Source of the DNA: JAPPLB01 sp965218555 | Lineage (GTDB): Bacteria; Acidobacteriota; Terriglobia; Bryobacterales; UBA6623 | Direction of reading: 5' to 3' | NCBI GenBank assembly: GCA_965218555.1 | Contig: OZ244625.1 | Span: 2,356,001-2,420,000, forward strand | DNA length: 64,000 nucleotides | In this document: positions 34,368 through 42,280 of the stretch, one piece after another | How the letters are laid out: each line of letters begins with the position of its first letter | Position numbering within the stretch: the stretch's first letter is position 1 | Translations under genes and position numbers: made by a program | The notes under the pieces: generated by a model | Database searches by the model: none | Seen by the model: only the letters and a program-made list of their open reading frames with translations | What the model was told of the DNA's origin: nothing

Positions 34368-34655
34368 ATGTCGTTCCGGATTCCTTGCCCGCAATGCGGC
34401 GAACGAAGCGTTTACGAGTTCCGCTTTGGCGGCGAGTACGCGACCCGTCCACAGCAGGGGGCGGGCGAAGACGAGTGGTACCGCTACAACTTCGTTCGCC
34501 GCAACGAGATGGGCTCACAGACCGAGTGGTGGTACCATCGGCTAGGGTGCCGGCAGTGGCTGCGCGCGGTGCGGGAGACGCGCACGAACAAGGTCATCCA
34601 CGCCTACTTCCCCGACGAGACGGAGCAAACCGACCTTGGCCCAGGCGAGCCCTAG
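34368..34655 (+). CDS. mgdB: N-methylglutamate dehydrogenase/sarcosine oxidase delta subunit
   Basis: The 95-residue protein carries the zinc site of SoxD-type subunits: Cys7 and Cys10 in IPCPQCGER, and His57 and Cys61 in WWYHRLGCRQW. It stabilises the heterotetramer. The stop lies 20 bases inside the alpha-subunit gene. Size and motifs match the family well. Confidence 0.9.
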   Translation: MSFRIPCPQCGERSVYEFRFGGEYATRPQQGAGEDEWYRYNFVRRNEMGSQTEWWYHRLGCRQWLRAVRETRTNKVIHAYFPDETEQTDLGPGEP

Positions 34656-37308
34656 CGAAGGATTTTCCTTCCTGCTGAACGACAAACCGATCCAAGCCAA
34701 AGCGGGCGACAGCATTGGCGCGGCGATGTTTCGCGCCGGCGTTCGCGTCTTTACCCGCAGCTTCAAGCATCATCGGCCCCGCGGCTTGCTGTGCGTCGTG
34801 GGGAACTGTCCGAACTGCTTGATGAACGTCGACGGCACGCCCAACGTTCGGGTCTGCACGACGCCGGCGCGGCCGGGCATGCGCGTCGCGCCGCAGAATG
34901 TCTTCCCTTCGCTGGCATTCGATGTTCTGGCGGCGTCTCAGAAATTCGACTGGCTGATGCCGGTGGGCTGGTATTACAAGACGTTCACACGGCGTCCCGT
35001 TTGGAACGCGGTGGAGCCGTTCATTCGCAAGGCGGCCGGGCTGGGCGAGGCGCCCCCTTCGATCGACCGGTTTTCCGGAGAGGGTCCGGACTACGAGCAG
35101 CGCTACGTCCACACCGACGTTGCCGTTGTGGGCGGTGGGCCTTCGGGGCTGAGGGCGGCTCTGGAAGCATCCCGGCGGGGTTACCGCGTGACGGTCATCG
35201 ACGATCAGCCGCAGCTTGGCGGGCATCTCCGCTTTACTCCCTCGGAGGTCGAGCGTGGAAGAGACCTCGCCGCCAAGGTGGAGGCTGCCGCGGGCATCGA
35301 GGTGCTCTCGAGTGCGCGGTGCTTCGGGCTCTACGAGGACGGGCTGCTGGGCGTTGTGCAATTGCCTCGCGGCAGCGGCGGGGAATCGGTGATTCACTTC
35401 AGGGCCGAGCGAGTGGTGGTGGCGACGGGGGTTATCGAAGCGCCCTTGTTGTTCGAGAACAATGACCGCGTCGGAGTGATGCTGAGCAGTGGCGTCGAGC
35501 GGCTGATCGGCCTCTACGGGATTGTCCCCGGCAAGCGGGCGGTCATCGTCGGGGACGGGCCGCGGGCTGACCGGATCGCTTCGCTGCTGGAAGCCACCGG
35601 CGTCGATGTAGCGGCGTCGGTGCGGCCGGATCAAGTCTTGTCCGTTACGGGAGCGGCGCAGGCCGATGGCGTTCGTACGCCCGATGGTCAGATTCCCTGT
35701 GACCTGGTTGTTGTGTGCGGCCACCTTGTCCCGAACGCCGGGCTGCTGCATCAGGCCGGAGGCAGTCTGGATTGGTCCGCCGAACACGGCGCTTTCCTTC
35801 CGACTCGAATACCGCCCCACGTTGAGGCCGCCGGTCAGGTAAAGGGGTGCAGCCTGACCCCCGCCGCGGCATCCCCGCCTGCCTACCCGGACTCGAAGCG
35901 TTGCTACGCCTGTCTTTGCGAAGACGTGACGACATCGGATCTGCGGACGGCGATTCGTGAAGGGTTCGATCACATCGAGACGCTCAAGAGGTACACGACG
36001 GTCTCGATGGGGCCGTGCCAGGGGCGCATGTGCCAGATCTCATCGATCGGCGTGTGTGCGCGAGAGACCGGCAGGGGGATGGGGGAGACGGGAGTCACGA
36101 CGAGCCGACCGCCGAATCCTTCGGTATCGCTGGGGGCGCTTGCTGGACCACGGCATCCGCCCGTCAAGCGAAGCCCGCTGCACCATGAGCATGAGGCTCT
36201 CGGCGCGGTTTGGATGAACATGGGGCAATGGAAGCGTCCCCGCTATTACGCCTCCGAACCGGATTGGAGCGAACGGCGGATCGTCGAGCGCGAATACCGC
36301 GCGGTGCGGGAGCGGGTGGGCGTCGTCGATGTCGGCCCGCTGGGCAAGATCGAGGTTCGCGGGCGGGACGCCGGCAAGCTACTCGACAAGGTCTACACGC
36401 ACCGCTTCGGAAGCTTGAAAGCGGGCCGGGTACGCTACGCCGTCATTTGCGACGAGACGGGGACGATACTTGACGACGGAACCATCTCGCGGCTGTCTGA
36501 CGACCACTACTTCCTGACCACCACGACGGGCAATCTCGAGTTCGTCGTTCAGTGGCTCGAGTGGTGGTTGGTGGAGACCGGCTGGGACGTCCATATCACG
36601 GACGTTACGGGTGGGCGGTCGTCGATCAACGTTGCGGGCCCGAAAGCAAGGGAAGTCCTCGCGGCGCTGACGGATATCGATCTCGACACCGCGGCGTTCA
36701 AATACATGGCGTGCCGCCAGGGCGAGGTGGCGGGCGCGCCGGCGGTCTTGTTGCGGATCGGCTTCGTGGGAGAGATGGGCTGGGAAGTGCACGTGCCGGC
36801 GGACTACGGAGTGCACGTCTGGCGAAGCGTACTGGCAGCGGGGAAAGCGCACGGGATTCTGCCCTTCGGTGTGGAGACGCAGCGTGTACTGCGACTCGAG
36901 AAGAAGCATGTGATCGTCGGAGTCGACACCGACGCCCTGAGCAACCCGTACGAAGCTGACATGCCGTGGGTGACGAAGCTGGAGAAACAGGACTTCATCG
37001 GCAAGGCTTCGCTGGAGACACTCCAGTCCGCTGCGGCCAACGAGCGCCTGATCGGATTCACGATGCTCAAAGACGACAAGGTTCCCGAGGACGGTTCGTC
37101 GGTCGTGCTTGACGGCCGGCCAGCCGGACGTGTGACCAGCGCCCGTTACTCGTTCGTGAACGACACCGCGGTCGGGCTGGCGTGGGTGAGCGCCGAGCTG
37201 GCTGAAGAGGGCCGAGAGATCGAGGTGCGTGTCGCGGGCGAACCGGTGCGAGCCCGCATTCAGCAAGCGGCATTCTACGATCCGGAGGGCCGCCGCCTGC
37301 GGATGTAA
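34636..37308 (+). CDS. mgdC: N-methylglutamate dehydrogenase/sarcosine oxidase alpha subunit
   Basis: The 890-residue subunit starts at a TTG inside mgdB. Residues about 8-95 form a Fer2_4-like domain with C53-x4-C58-x2-C61-x12-C74 (LLCVVGNCPNCL, VRVC), the spacing of a [2Fe-2S] site. An NAD-binding Rossmann domain follows (VAVVGGGPSGLRAALEASRR). Next comes a cysteine-rich BFD-like segment near 420 (KRCYACLCEDV, GPCQGRMC). From about residue 520 a GcvT-type aminomethyltransferase domain binds tetrahydrofolate and accepts the one-carbon unit. Methylglutamate versus sarcosine as substrate cannot be read from the sequence; operon context favours methylglutamate. Confidence 0.88.
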   Translation: MAQASPSEGFSFLLNDKPIQAKAGDSIGAAMFRAGVRVFTRSFKHHRPRGLLCVVGNCPNCLMNVDGTPNVRVCTTPARPGMRVAPQNVFPSLAFDVLAASQKFDWLMPVGWYYKTFTRRPVWNAVEPFIRKAAGLGEAPPSIDRFSGEGPDYEQRYVHTDVAVVGGGPSGLRAALEASRRGYRVTVIDDQPQLGGHLRFTPSEVERGRDLAAKVEAAAGIEVLSSARCFGLYEDGLLGVVQLPRGSGGESVIHFRAERVVVATGVIEAPLLFENNDRVGVMLSSGVERLIGLYGIVPGKRAVIVGDGPRADRIASLLEATGVDVAASVRPDQVLSVTGAAQADGVRTPDGQIPCDLVVVCGHLVPNAGLLHQAGGSLDWSAEHGAFLPTRIPPHVEAAGQVKGCSLTPAAASPPAYPDSKRCYACLCEDVTTSDLRTAIREGFDHIETLKRYTTVSMGPCQGRMCQISSIGVCARETGRGMGETGVTTSRPPNPSVSLGALAGPRHPPVKRSPLHHEHEALGAVWMNMGQWKRPRYYASEPDWSERRIVEREYRAVRERVGVVDVGPLGKIEVRGRDAGKLLDKVYTHRFGSLKAGRVRYAVICDETGTILDDGTISRLSDDHYFLTTTTGNLEFVVQWLEWWLVETGWDVHITDVTGGRSSINVAGPKAREVLAALTDIDLDTAAFKYMACRQGEVAGAPAVLLRIGFVGEMGWEVHVPADYGVHVWRSVLAAGKAHGILPFGVETQRVLRLEKKHVIVGVDTDALSNPYEADMPWVTKLEKQDFIGKASLETLQSAAANERLIGFTMLKDDKVPEDGSSVVLDGRPAGRVTSARYSFVNDTAVGLAWVSAELAEEGREIEVRVAGEPVRARIQQAAFYDPEGRRLRM

Positions 37309-37313
37309 TCACG

Positions 37314-37994
37314 ATGAACGGCGACCTTTCAGGACGAGTCGAGCTGCGCCGGAGAAGTCCGTTGGCAGAGAGTTGCGCTCAGTTGGGCGCGACGGCGGTC
37401 GTCGATCGGGGCTGGGAGACGGTCTCCCATTACACATCTCCCGAGGAGGAAGTCGAGGCGGTGCGCCGATCGGTGGGCCTGGCCGACTTGAGCAGGATCC
37501 CCAAGTTCGATGTCAGAGGCCGGCGCCCGGACACTGTTCCCGAGTTGGACGCCAAGGCCCGTATCTGGCAGCAACGCCCGGGTGAAACGCTCGTCACCTG
37601 CCCGCCCGAATCGGCAGCGGCCGTTCGTGAACAATTGGACCGCTACGCCTCGGACGCCGGGGAAGAAGCCCCGGTCTACGTGAGCGATGTGACGGCGGTT
37701 TACGCGGCCCTGCTGCTGGCGGGGCCGGACAGCGGAAACGTCCTGGGCAGGCTCGCCGACATCGATGTTTCCGAGGGGGCATTGCCGAATCTCGACTGTG
37801 TCCAAACGGGGATCCATCACGTGCATGCCATGGTCGCGCGGCAGGATCTCGGTTCGTTGCCCGCCTACCTGATCCTCACGGGCCGCGAGTACTGCGAGTG
37901 GCTTTGGGATACGGTGATGCTTGCCGGTGTTGCCTGCGGCATCCGGCCTTTCGGATCGAAGGCCCGACAAATCCTGGAGGCGGCGCGGCCGTAA
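37314..37994 (+). CDS. mgdD: N-methylglutamate dehydrogenase/sarcosine oxidase gamma subunit
   Basis: The 226-residue protein resembles SoxG: a degenerate GcvT-like chain (VDRGWETVSHYTSPEEEVEA, YVSDVTAVYAALLLAGPDSG, LDCVQTGIHHVHAMVARQDL, YLILTGREYCEWLWDTVM). It binds the other subunits and has no known active site. It starts 5 bases after mgdC, and its TAA stop shares one base with the ATG of the next gene. Confidence 0.83.
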   Translation: MNGDLSGRVELRRRSPLAESCAQLGATAVVDRGWETVSHYTSPEEEVEAVRRSVGLADLSRIPKFDVRGRRPDTVPELDAKARIWQQRPGETLVTCPPESAAAVREQLDRYASDAGEEAPVYVSDVTAVYAALLLAGPDSGNVLGRLADIDVSEGALPNLDCVQTGIHHVHAMVARQDLGSLPAYLILTGREYCEWLWDTVMLAGVACGIRPFGSKARQILEAARP

Positions 37995-39205
37995 TGCAAC
38001 TGTTCCGCAACGACCGGATGTGGCGCGCCCACGAGCTCAAGCGCACCTACGACGTCGTCATCATCGGCGCGGGCGTCCACGGGCTTGCGACGGCTTATTA
38101 CCTCGGGCGGCGATTCGGGGTTCGCAAGATCGCGCTGCTCGACAAGGGGTATCTCGGCTACGGGGCGAGCGGCAGGAACACCGCCATTCTGCGCTCGAAC
38201 TATCGCACGACCGAGGGGGTACGGTTCTACAACGCCTCCCTCAAGCTGTACGAGGGCCTCTCCGCCGAGTTGGGTTGGAATCTGCTGTTCAGCCAATGCG
38301 GGCACCTCACGCTGGGCCACACCGATACGGCGGTTGCGGGATTGCGGGTGCGGGCGGAGACGAATCAGCTTCTCGGGGTGGACAGCCGCATTATCTACCC
38401 TGCCGAGATTCAGAAGCTGGTTCCCCACATCGATTGCAGCGATCGGCCTCGTTACCCGATCATGGCGGCGCTTTATCACCCGCCGGGGGGGATCATCCGC
38501 CACGATGCCGTTGTGTGGGGGCTGGCCCGAGCCTGCGACCGCATGGGGATCGAGGTCCATCCGCTGACGGAGGCTACCGGGATCCGAGTCGCGGGCCGCC
38601 AGGCGGAAGCCGTCGTCACGAACCGGGGCGAGGTCGCGGCGGGTACGGTGGTGAACGCGACGGCGGGTTGGGCTTCGACGATCTGCAAGATGGCGGGTGT
38701 GTCGATGCCGATCGTCACGCACCCGCTTCAGGCGTGCGTGACCGAGCCCCTCAAACCCTTCCTGGATGCCGTCATCGTCTCGGCGAGCCTGCACGTCTAC
38801 GTAAACCAGACGGGCCGCGGGGAGCTGGTGATTGGCTCGGAGATCGACCCGTATCAGTCGTACAGCATGAAAGGCACGCTGCCGACGCTGGAACAGATGG
38901 CGTCGTCGGCGCTGGAGTTGTTCCCTCAATTGCACAACATACGGGTATTGCGGCAGTGGGCCGGCATTTGCGACATGACGCCGGACTTCGCCCCGATCAT
39001 CGGCCGTTGCGAGGAACTGGACAACTTCCATGTAGATGTCGGCTGGGGGACCTACGGATTCAAGGCGGCGCCGGCGGCCGGCCGCTATCTCGCGGAATTG
39101 ATCGCGACCGGAAATGTTCCTGATATCATTGCAGCGTTCTCGCCGGATCGATTCCGGCAGCGCCGGCTGGTCGGCGAAAAAGCGGCGGCGGCGGTATCCC
39201 ACTAG
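37994..39205 (+). CDS. mgdA: N-methylglutamate dehydrogenase/sarcosine oxidase beta subunit, FAD-dependent
   Basis: The 403-residue subunit holds the amine-oxidising flavin site. It shows the FAD-binding DVVIIGAGVHGLATAYYLGR, the RNTAILRSNYRT segment, the middle domain ending CVTEPLKPF, and the C-terminal GICDMTPDFAPIIGR and VDVGWGTYGFKAAPAAGRYL of DAO/SoxB proteins. The start is the ATG in the TAATG junction with mgdD; the longer frame from 37898 overlaps mgdD and is rejected. Here the gene order is delta-alpha-gamma-beta, whereas many operons put beta first. Confidence 0.88.
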   Translation: MQLFRNDRMWRAHELKRTYDVVIIGAGVHGLATAYYLGRRFGVRKIALLDKGYLGYGASGRNTAILRSNYRTTEGVRFYNASLKLYEGLSAELGWNLLFSQCGHLTLGHTDTAVAGLRVRAETNQLLGVDSRIIYPAEIQKLVPHIDCSDRPRYPIMAALYHPPGGIIRHDAVVWGLARACDRMGIEVHPLTEATGIRVAGRQAEAVVTNRGEVAAGTVVNATAGWASTICKMAGVSMPIVTHPLQACVTEPLKPFLDAVIVSASLHVYVNQTGRGELVIGSEIDPYQSYSMKGTLPTLEQMASSALELFPQLHNIRVLRQWAGICDMTPDFAPIIGRCEELDNFHVDVGWGTYGFKAAPAAGRYLAELIATGNVPDIIAAFSPDRFRQRRLVGEKAAAAVSH

Positions 39206-39221
39206 GGCTGAAAGACGGGAC

Positions 39222-40553
39222 ATGACAGCGGAACAGGTGAGAGACAAGATTCAGAGCCAGGGTCTGGAATATTTCCTGTGCTCTTTCGTCGAGATGGGAG
39301 GCGCACCGAAGGCAAAGCTTGTGCCCGCTACGAACTTTGACGAGATGTCGACCGACGGCGCCGGATTTGCGGGATTCGCCGCGGGTCATCTGGGCCAGGG
39401 GCCGCATGACACCGACATCATGAGCATTCCGGACTTCCGTTCTCTGACGGTGCTGCCGTGGCGCGAGAACGTGGCGTGGCTGGCCGGGAATCTGCACGTG
39501 GACGGCGAGCCGTGGCCGTACTGTCCACGCACGATTCTGTGCCGGCAGCTCGAAGCCGCGAGGTCGAAGGGCTATGTCCTCAAGGTGGGCGTCGAGCCCG
39601 AGTTCATGCTGCTCAAGCAAGTCGATGGGCAATTCGTTCCCTGGGATCGCTATGACCGCTTGGAGAAACCTTGCTACGACCTGCGGGCGCTGCATCGCAA
39701 CCTCGACCTGATGACCACGTTGATCGGGTATATGCAGCAACTCGGCTGGGGGCCGTACGCCAACGATCACGAAGATGCCAACTGCCAGTTCGAGATCAAT
39801 TGGGCTTACAGCGAAGCGCTGACAACCGCCGACCGCAACACCTTCTTCAAGTGGATGGTCCGCACCGTCGCCGAGAAGCACGACCTGTGGGCGACCTTCA
39901 TGCCGAAACCGTTCGGCAACCTGACGGGAAACGGCACGCACTATCACCTCAGCCTGTGGGACGCGGAGGGGGAAGAGAATCTGTTCCTCGATGAAAAAGA
40001 CGACCTGGGGCTGTCGGAGACGGCGCGATGGTTCATGGGAGGGCTGCTGCATCACGCCAAGGCGCTGGCCGCGGTGACGTCGCCGATCGTCAACAGCTAC
40101 AAGCGGCTGACGCGCGGCGCACCGAGTTCGGGAGCGAGTTGGGCTCCCGTCTACGTGACATACGGACCTTCGAACCGCACCCAGATGATCCGCGTTCCCG
40201 GCCCGGGACGGATGGAGAACCGAACCGCCGACGGAGCAGCGAACCCCTACCTGGCCTTCGCCGCCACACTGGCAGCCGGGCTTGACGGCATCGAGAACAA
40301 GATCGATCCCGGCAAGCCGAATGACGAGAACACCTACGAAATGTCGCTCGATGAGTTGCGTAGACGGGGCATCGGTTTTCTGCCGGACACCCTTCATGAG
40401 GCCATCAACGAACTCGAAAAGGACGATGTCATCAAGACGGCGTTGGGAAAGACGTACGCGGATTACTACATCAAGGTGAAGCGCGAGGAGTGGGCGAGCT
40501 ATCACCAGAGCATCAGCCAGTGGGAGACGGAGAACTACCTGCTGGTGCACTGA
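39222..40553 (+). CDS. gmaS: Glutamine-synthetase-family ligase, gamma-glutamylmethylamide synthetase-like
   Basis: The 443-residue protein is a glutamine synthetase of the GlnT/GmaS branch. Motifs include VGVEPEFML (metal ligands), DHEDANCQFEINWAYSEALT, the ATP-site FMPKPFGNLTGNGTHYHLSL, and SYKRLTRGAPSSGASWAP with NRTQMIRVPGPGRMENRTAD. GmaS enzymes make gamma-glutamylmethylamide from glutamate, methylamine and ATP, the first step of the N-methylglutamate pathway. Position as last gene of the mgs-mgd operon supports GmaS over ordinary nitrogen assimilation, but residues cannot separate the two with certainty. The ATG at 39222 follows mgdA by 16 bases. Confidence 0.82.
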   Translation: MTAEQVRDKIQSQGLEYFLCSFVEMGGAPKAKLVPATNFDEMSTDGAGFAGFAAGHLGQGPHDTDIMSIPDFRSLTVLPWRENVAWLAGNLHVDGEPWPYCPRTILCRQLEAARSKGYVLKVGVEPEFMLLKQVDGQFVPWDRYDRLEKPCYDLRALHRNLDLMTTLIGYMQQLGWGPYANDHEDANCQFEINWAYSEALTTADRNTFFKWMVRTVAEKHDLWATFMPKPFGNLTGNGTHYHLSLWDAEGEENLFLDEKDDLGLSETARWFMGGLLHHAKALAAVTSPIVNSYKRLTRGAPSSGASWAPVYVTYGPSNRTQMIRVPGPGRMENRTADGAANPYLAFAATLAAGLDGIENKIDPGKPNDENTYEMSLDELRRRGIGFLPDTLHEAINELEKDDVIKTALGKTYADYYIKVKREEWASYHQSISQWETENYLLVH

Positions 40554-40793
40554 CGGCGGCAAGACCCACGGACCCCGGCGGGCGATTGCCGCGTTACATA
40601 AAGCCTTCGGCTCCCATCGATGACAGAGGCAGGCCGGCCATGGAACAAGGTGAACCTGGGAGCTTCGCCTACATTCGCTCGATGGACTCGGTGGTCCGCC
40701 CGGAGCAGAAAAACACTTCGATGCCTGCCAGAATGGCGAACCGAAGTCAGCGTCGAGAATCGGCGGGGTTTAGAGGGGTTTAGAGGAGGGCTC

Positions 40794-41741
40794 ATGCTCA
40801 AACGTTGCATTGTCCTGATCGTTGTCGTTGCGATTTCGGCCGCCTGTACGCGGGCGCCGCACGATTCTCAAGACGAGGGACTGCCGCTCGTCGTCGAGGC
40901 CGCCGGACCGGACCTCGCGGCCATCGCCGGCAAGAGCCGTATCGTCGATCTGATGGTGTTGCTCAGCGAAACGCTCCCCGGACAATGGGCCGCCAATCCG
41001 CCGCTCCAGCGCTGGACGAACAACTGGTTCGAACCCACGAGGAACAGCTACGGCACGACCTCAACCCCCAGCGAAGGCCCCTACTACTCGCAGCGCTACG
41101 TCATCGACGAACACACCGGCACCCAAACTGATTTCCCGTCGCACTTCATCCCGCCCCCGGACAGCGGCTTGCCCTTCGCCGGTCTCATGGGGTCGCTCAC
41201 CGGCGACAAATACCCGCTCAGCCGCATGATGGGCCCGGCCGCGGTGATCGACGTGACGGCCATCCGCGATGAAGCCGAACCGGGGAAGAGCGCGCGCATC
41301 ACGGTCGACATGATCGAGGCCTTCGAGGCCGAGCATGGGGAGATCGAAGCGGGCGACGTGGTTCTGTTCCACAGCGGCTATACCGATGCCTACTACAAGC
41401 CGCAGCCGGAGGGCCGGCGGTTGACGTTCGAGCCCGTCGTCGCCAAGACCAAACCCGGCTGGCCTGCGCCCGAGCCCGAGGCGGTCACGTATTTGCAGAG
41501 CAAAGGCGTCTGGCATTTGGGCACCGACAGCCCCAGCATGGGCTACGCCGAAGGCGGACAGCCGACGCACGTCGCCGGTCTGCAGCACGGGATGAGTTGG
41601 GAAGAAATGCTGATCAACCTCGATCAGTTGCCGCCTCGCGGCGCCTACTATCTGGCCCTGCCCCTGAAGGTCGCCGACCAAAGCGGCAGCGCCACGCGGG
41701 CGATTGCGTTCGTCTCCGGTGATACCGACAATGGACGGTAG
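40794..41741 (+). CDS. Cyclase-family (kynurenine-formamidase-like) lipoprotein
   Basis: The 315-residue product has a lipoprotein signal (LKRCIVLIVVVAISAAC). The cyclase domain shows VDLMVLLSETLPGQWA, the metal/catalytic stretch DEHTGTQTDFPSHF, GDVVLFHSGYTDAYY and the closing HVAGLQHGMSWEEMLI. The family motif is HxGTHxDxPxH; here the second His is Gln (HTGTQTDFPSH), which may alter the metal site. GAGGAGGG precedes the ATG. The substrate is unknown and the protein would face the periplasm. The gene is not part of the methylglutamate operon by spacing (240 bp). Confidence 0.83.
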   Translation: MLKRCIVLIVVVAISAACTRAPHDSQDEGLPLVVEAAGPDLAAIAGKSRIVDLMVLLSETLPGQWAANPPLQRWTNNWFEPTRNSYGTTSTPSEGPYYSQRYVIDEHTGTQTDFPSHFIPPPDSGLPFAGLMGSLTGDKYPLSRMMGPAAVIDVTAIRDEAEPGKSARITVDMIEAFEAEHGEIEAGDVVLFHSGYTDAYYKPQPEGRRLTFEPVVAKTKPGWPAPEPEAVTYLQSKGVWHLGTDSPSMGYAEGGQPTHVAGLQHGMSWEEMLINLDQLPPRGAYYLALPLKVADQSGSATRAIAFVSGDTDNGR

Positions 41742-41784
41742 AGGAACATCGGGATAGCACCCGCGTTTTTCGATCGGTGCCTCG

Positions 41785-42116
41785 TTGCGTGAGCAGAAAG
41801 AGCAGATGTGGGGGATTGGGCCTGCCGGGAAGAGAGCGAAACGATCCGTAAGACGCCGCCGAGGGTGCGCGATGGCAGGCACGAGAAAGGTGCAAGTCCA
41901 GGTTCGTAGCGCGAGGTGCAAGGAGCGCGCAACCGGGCCAAATCGAACGTACGGGCGAGAGTGGAGCATTCATTTCAAGTCATGAAACGAGTCTCCGGCT
42001 TCCTTCAGGTGAGCTATCGGAGCCCGGCGAAGAGCACGCATCGGGGCCATGTCGATTGTGATTTGGTGAATCTGTTCTTGATGAGAAAGCGCTTGTTGTG
42101 GCTTGCGGCGGCATAG
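41785..42116 (+). pseudogene. C-terminal relic of an IS5-type transposase
   Basis: The frame reads NRAKSNVRARVEHSFQVMKR, VSGFLQVSYRSPAKSTHRGH and ends FLMRKRLLWLAAA. This is the end of IS5-group transposases (K..VRA.VEH.F.V.K...G....RYRG). Upstream the sequence is scrambled across frames with no N-terminal domain. Confidence 0.65.
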
Positions 42117-42280
42117 TGCGCCCACTTGGGTGAATAGAGCCCGAAAAGGTCTTTCGCAGCCGCTAATAGCCTGCTTCGGTGCCTTACGTTGCCACTTCTC
42201 GGCTTCCCTTCTGCTCCGTGATCGGTTACGGACCCAGGGCGGTCCATCGTTCAGACTTCCATATAATCATTCGAGATTGA

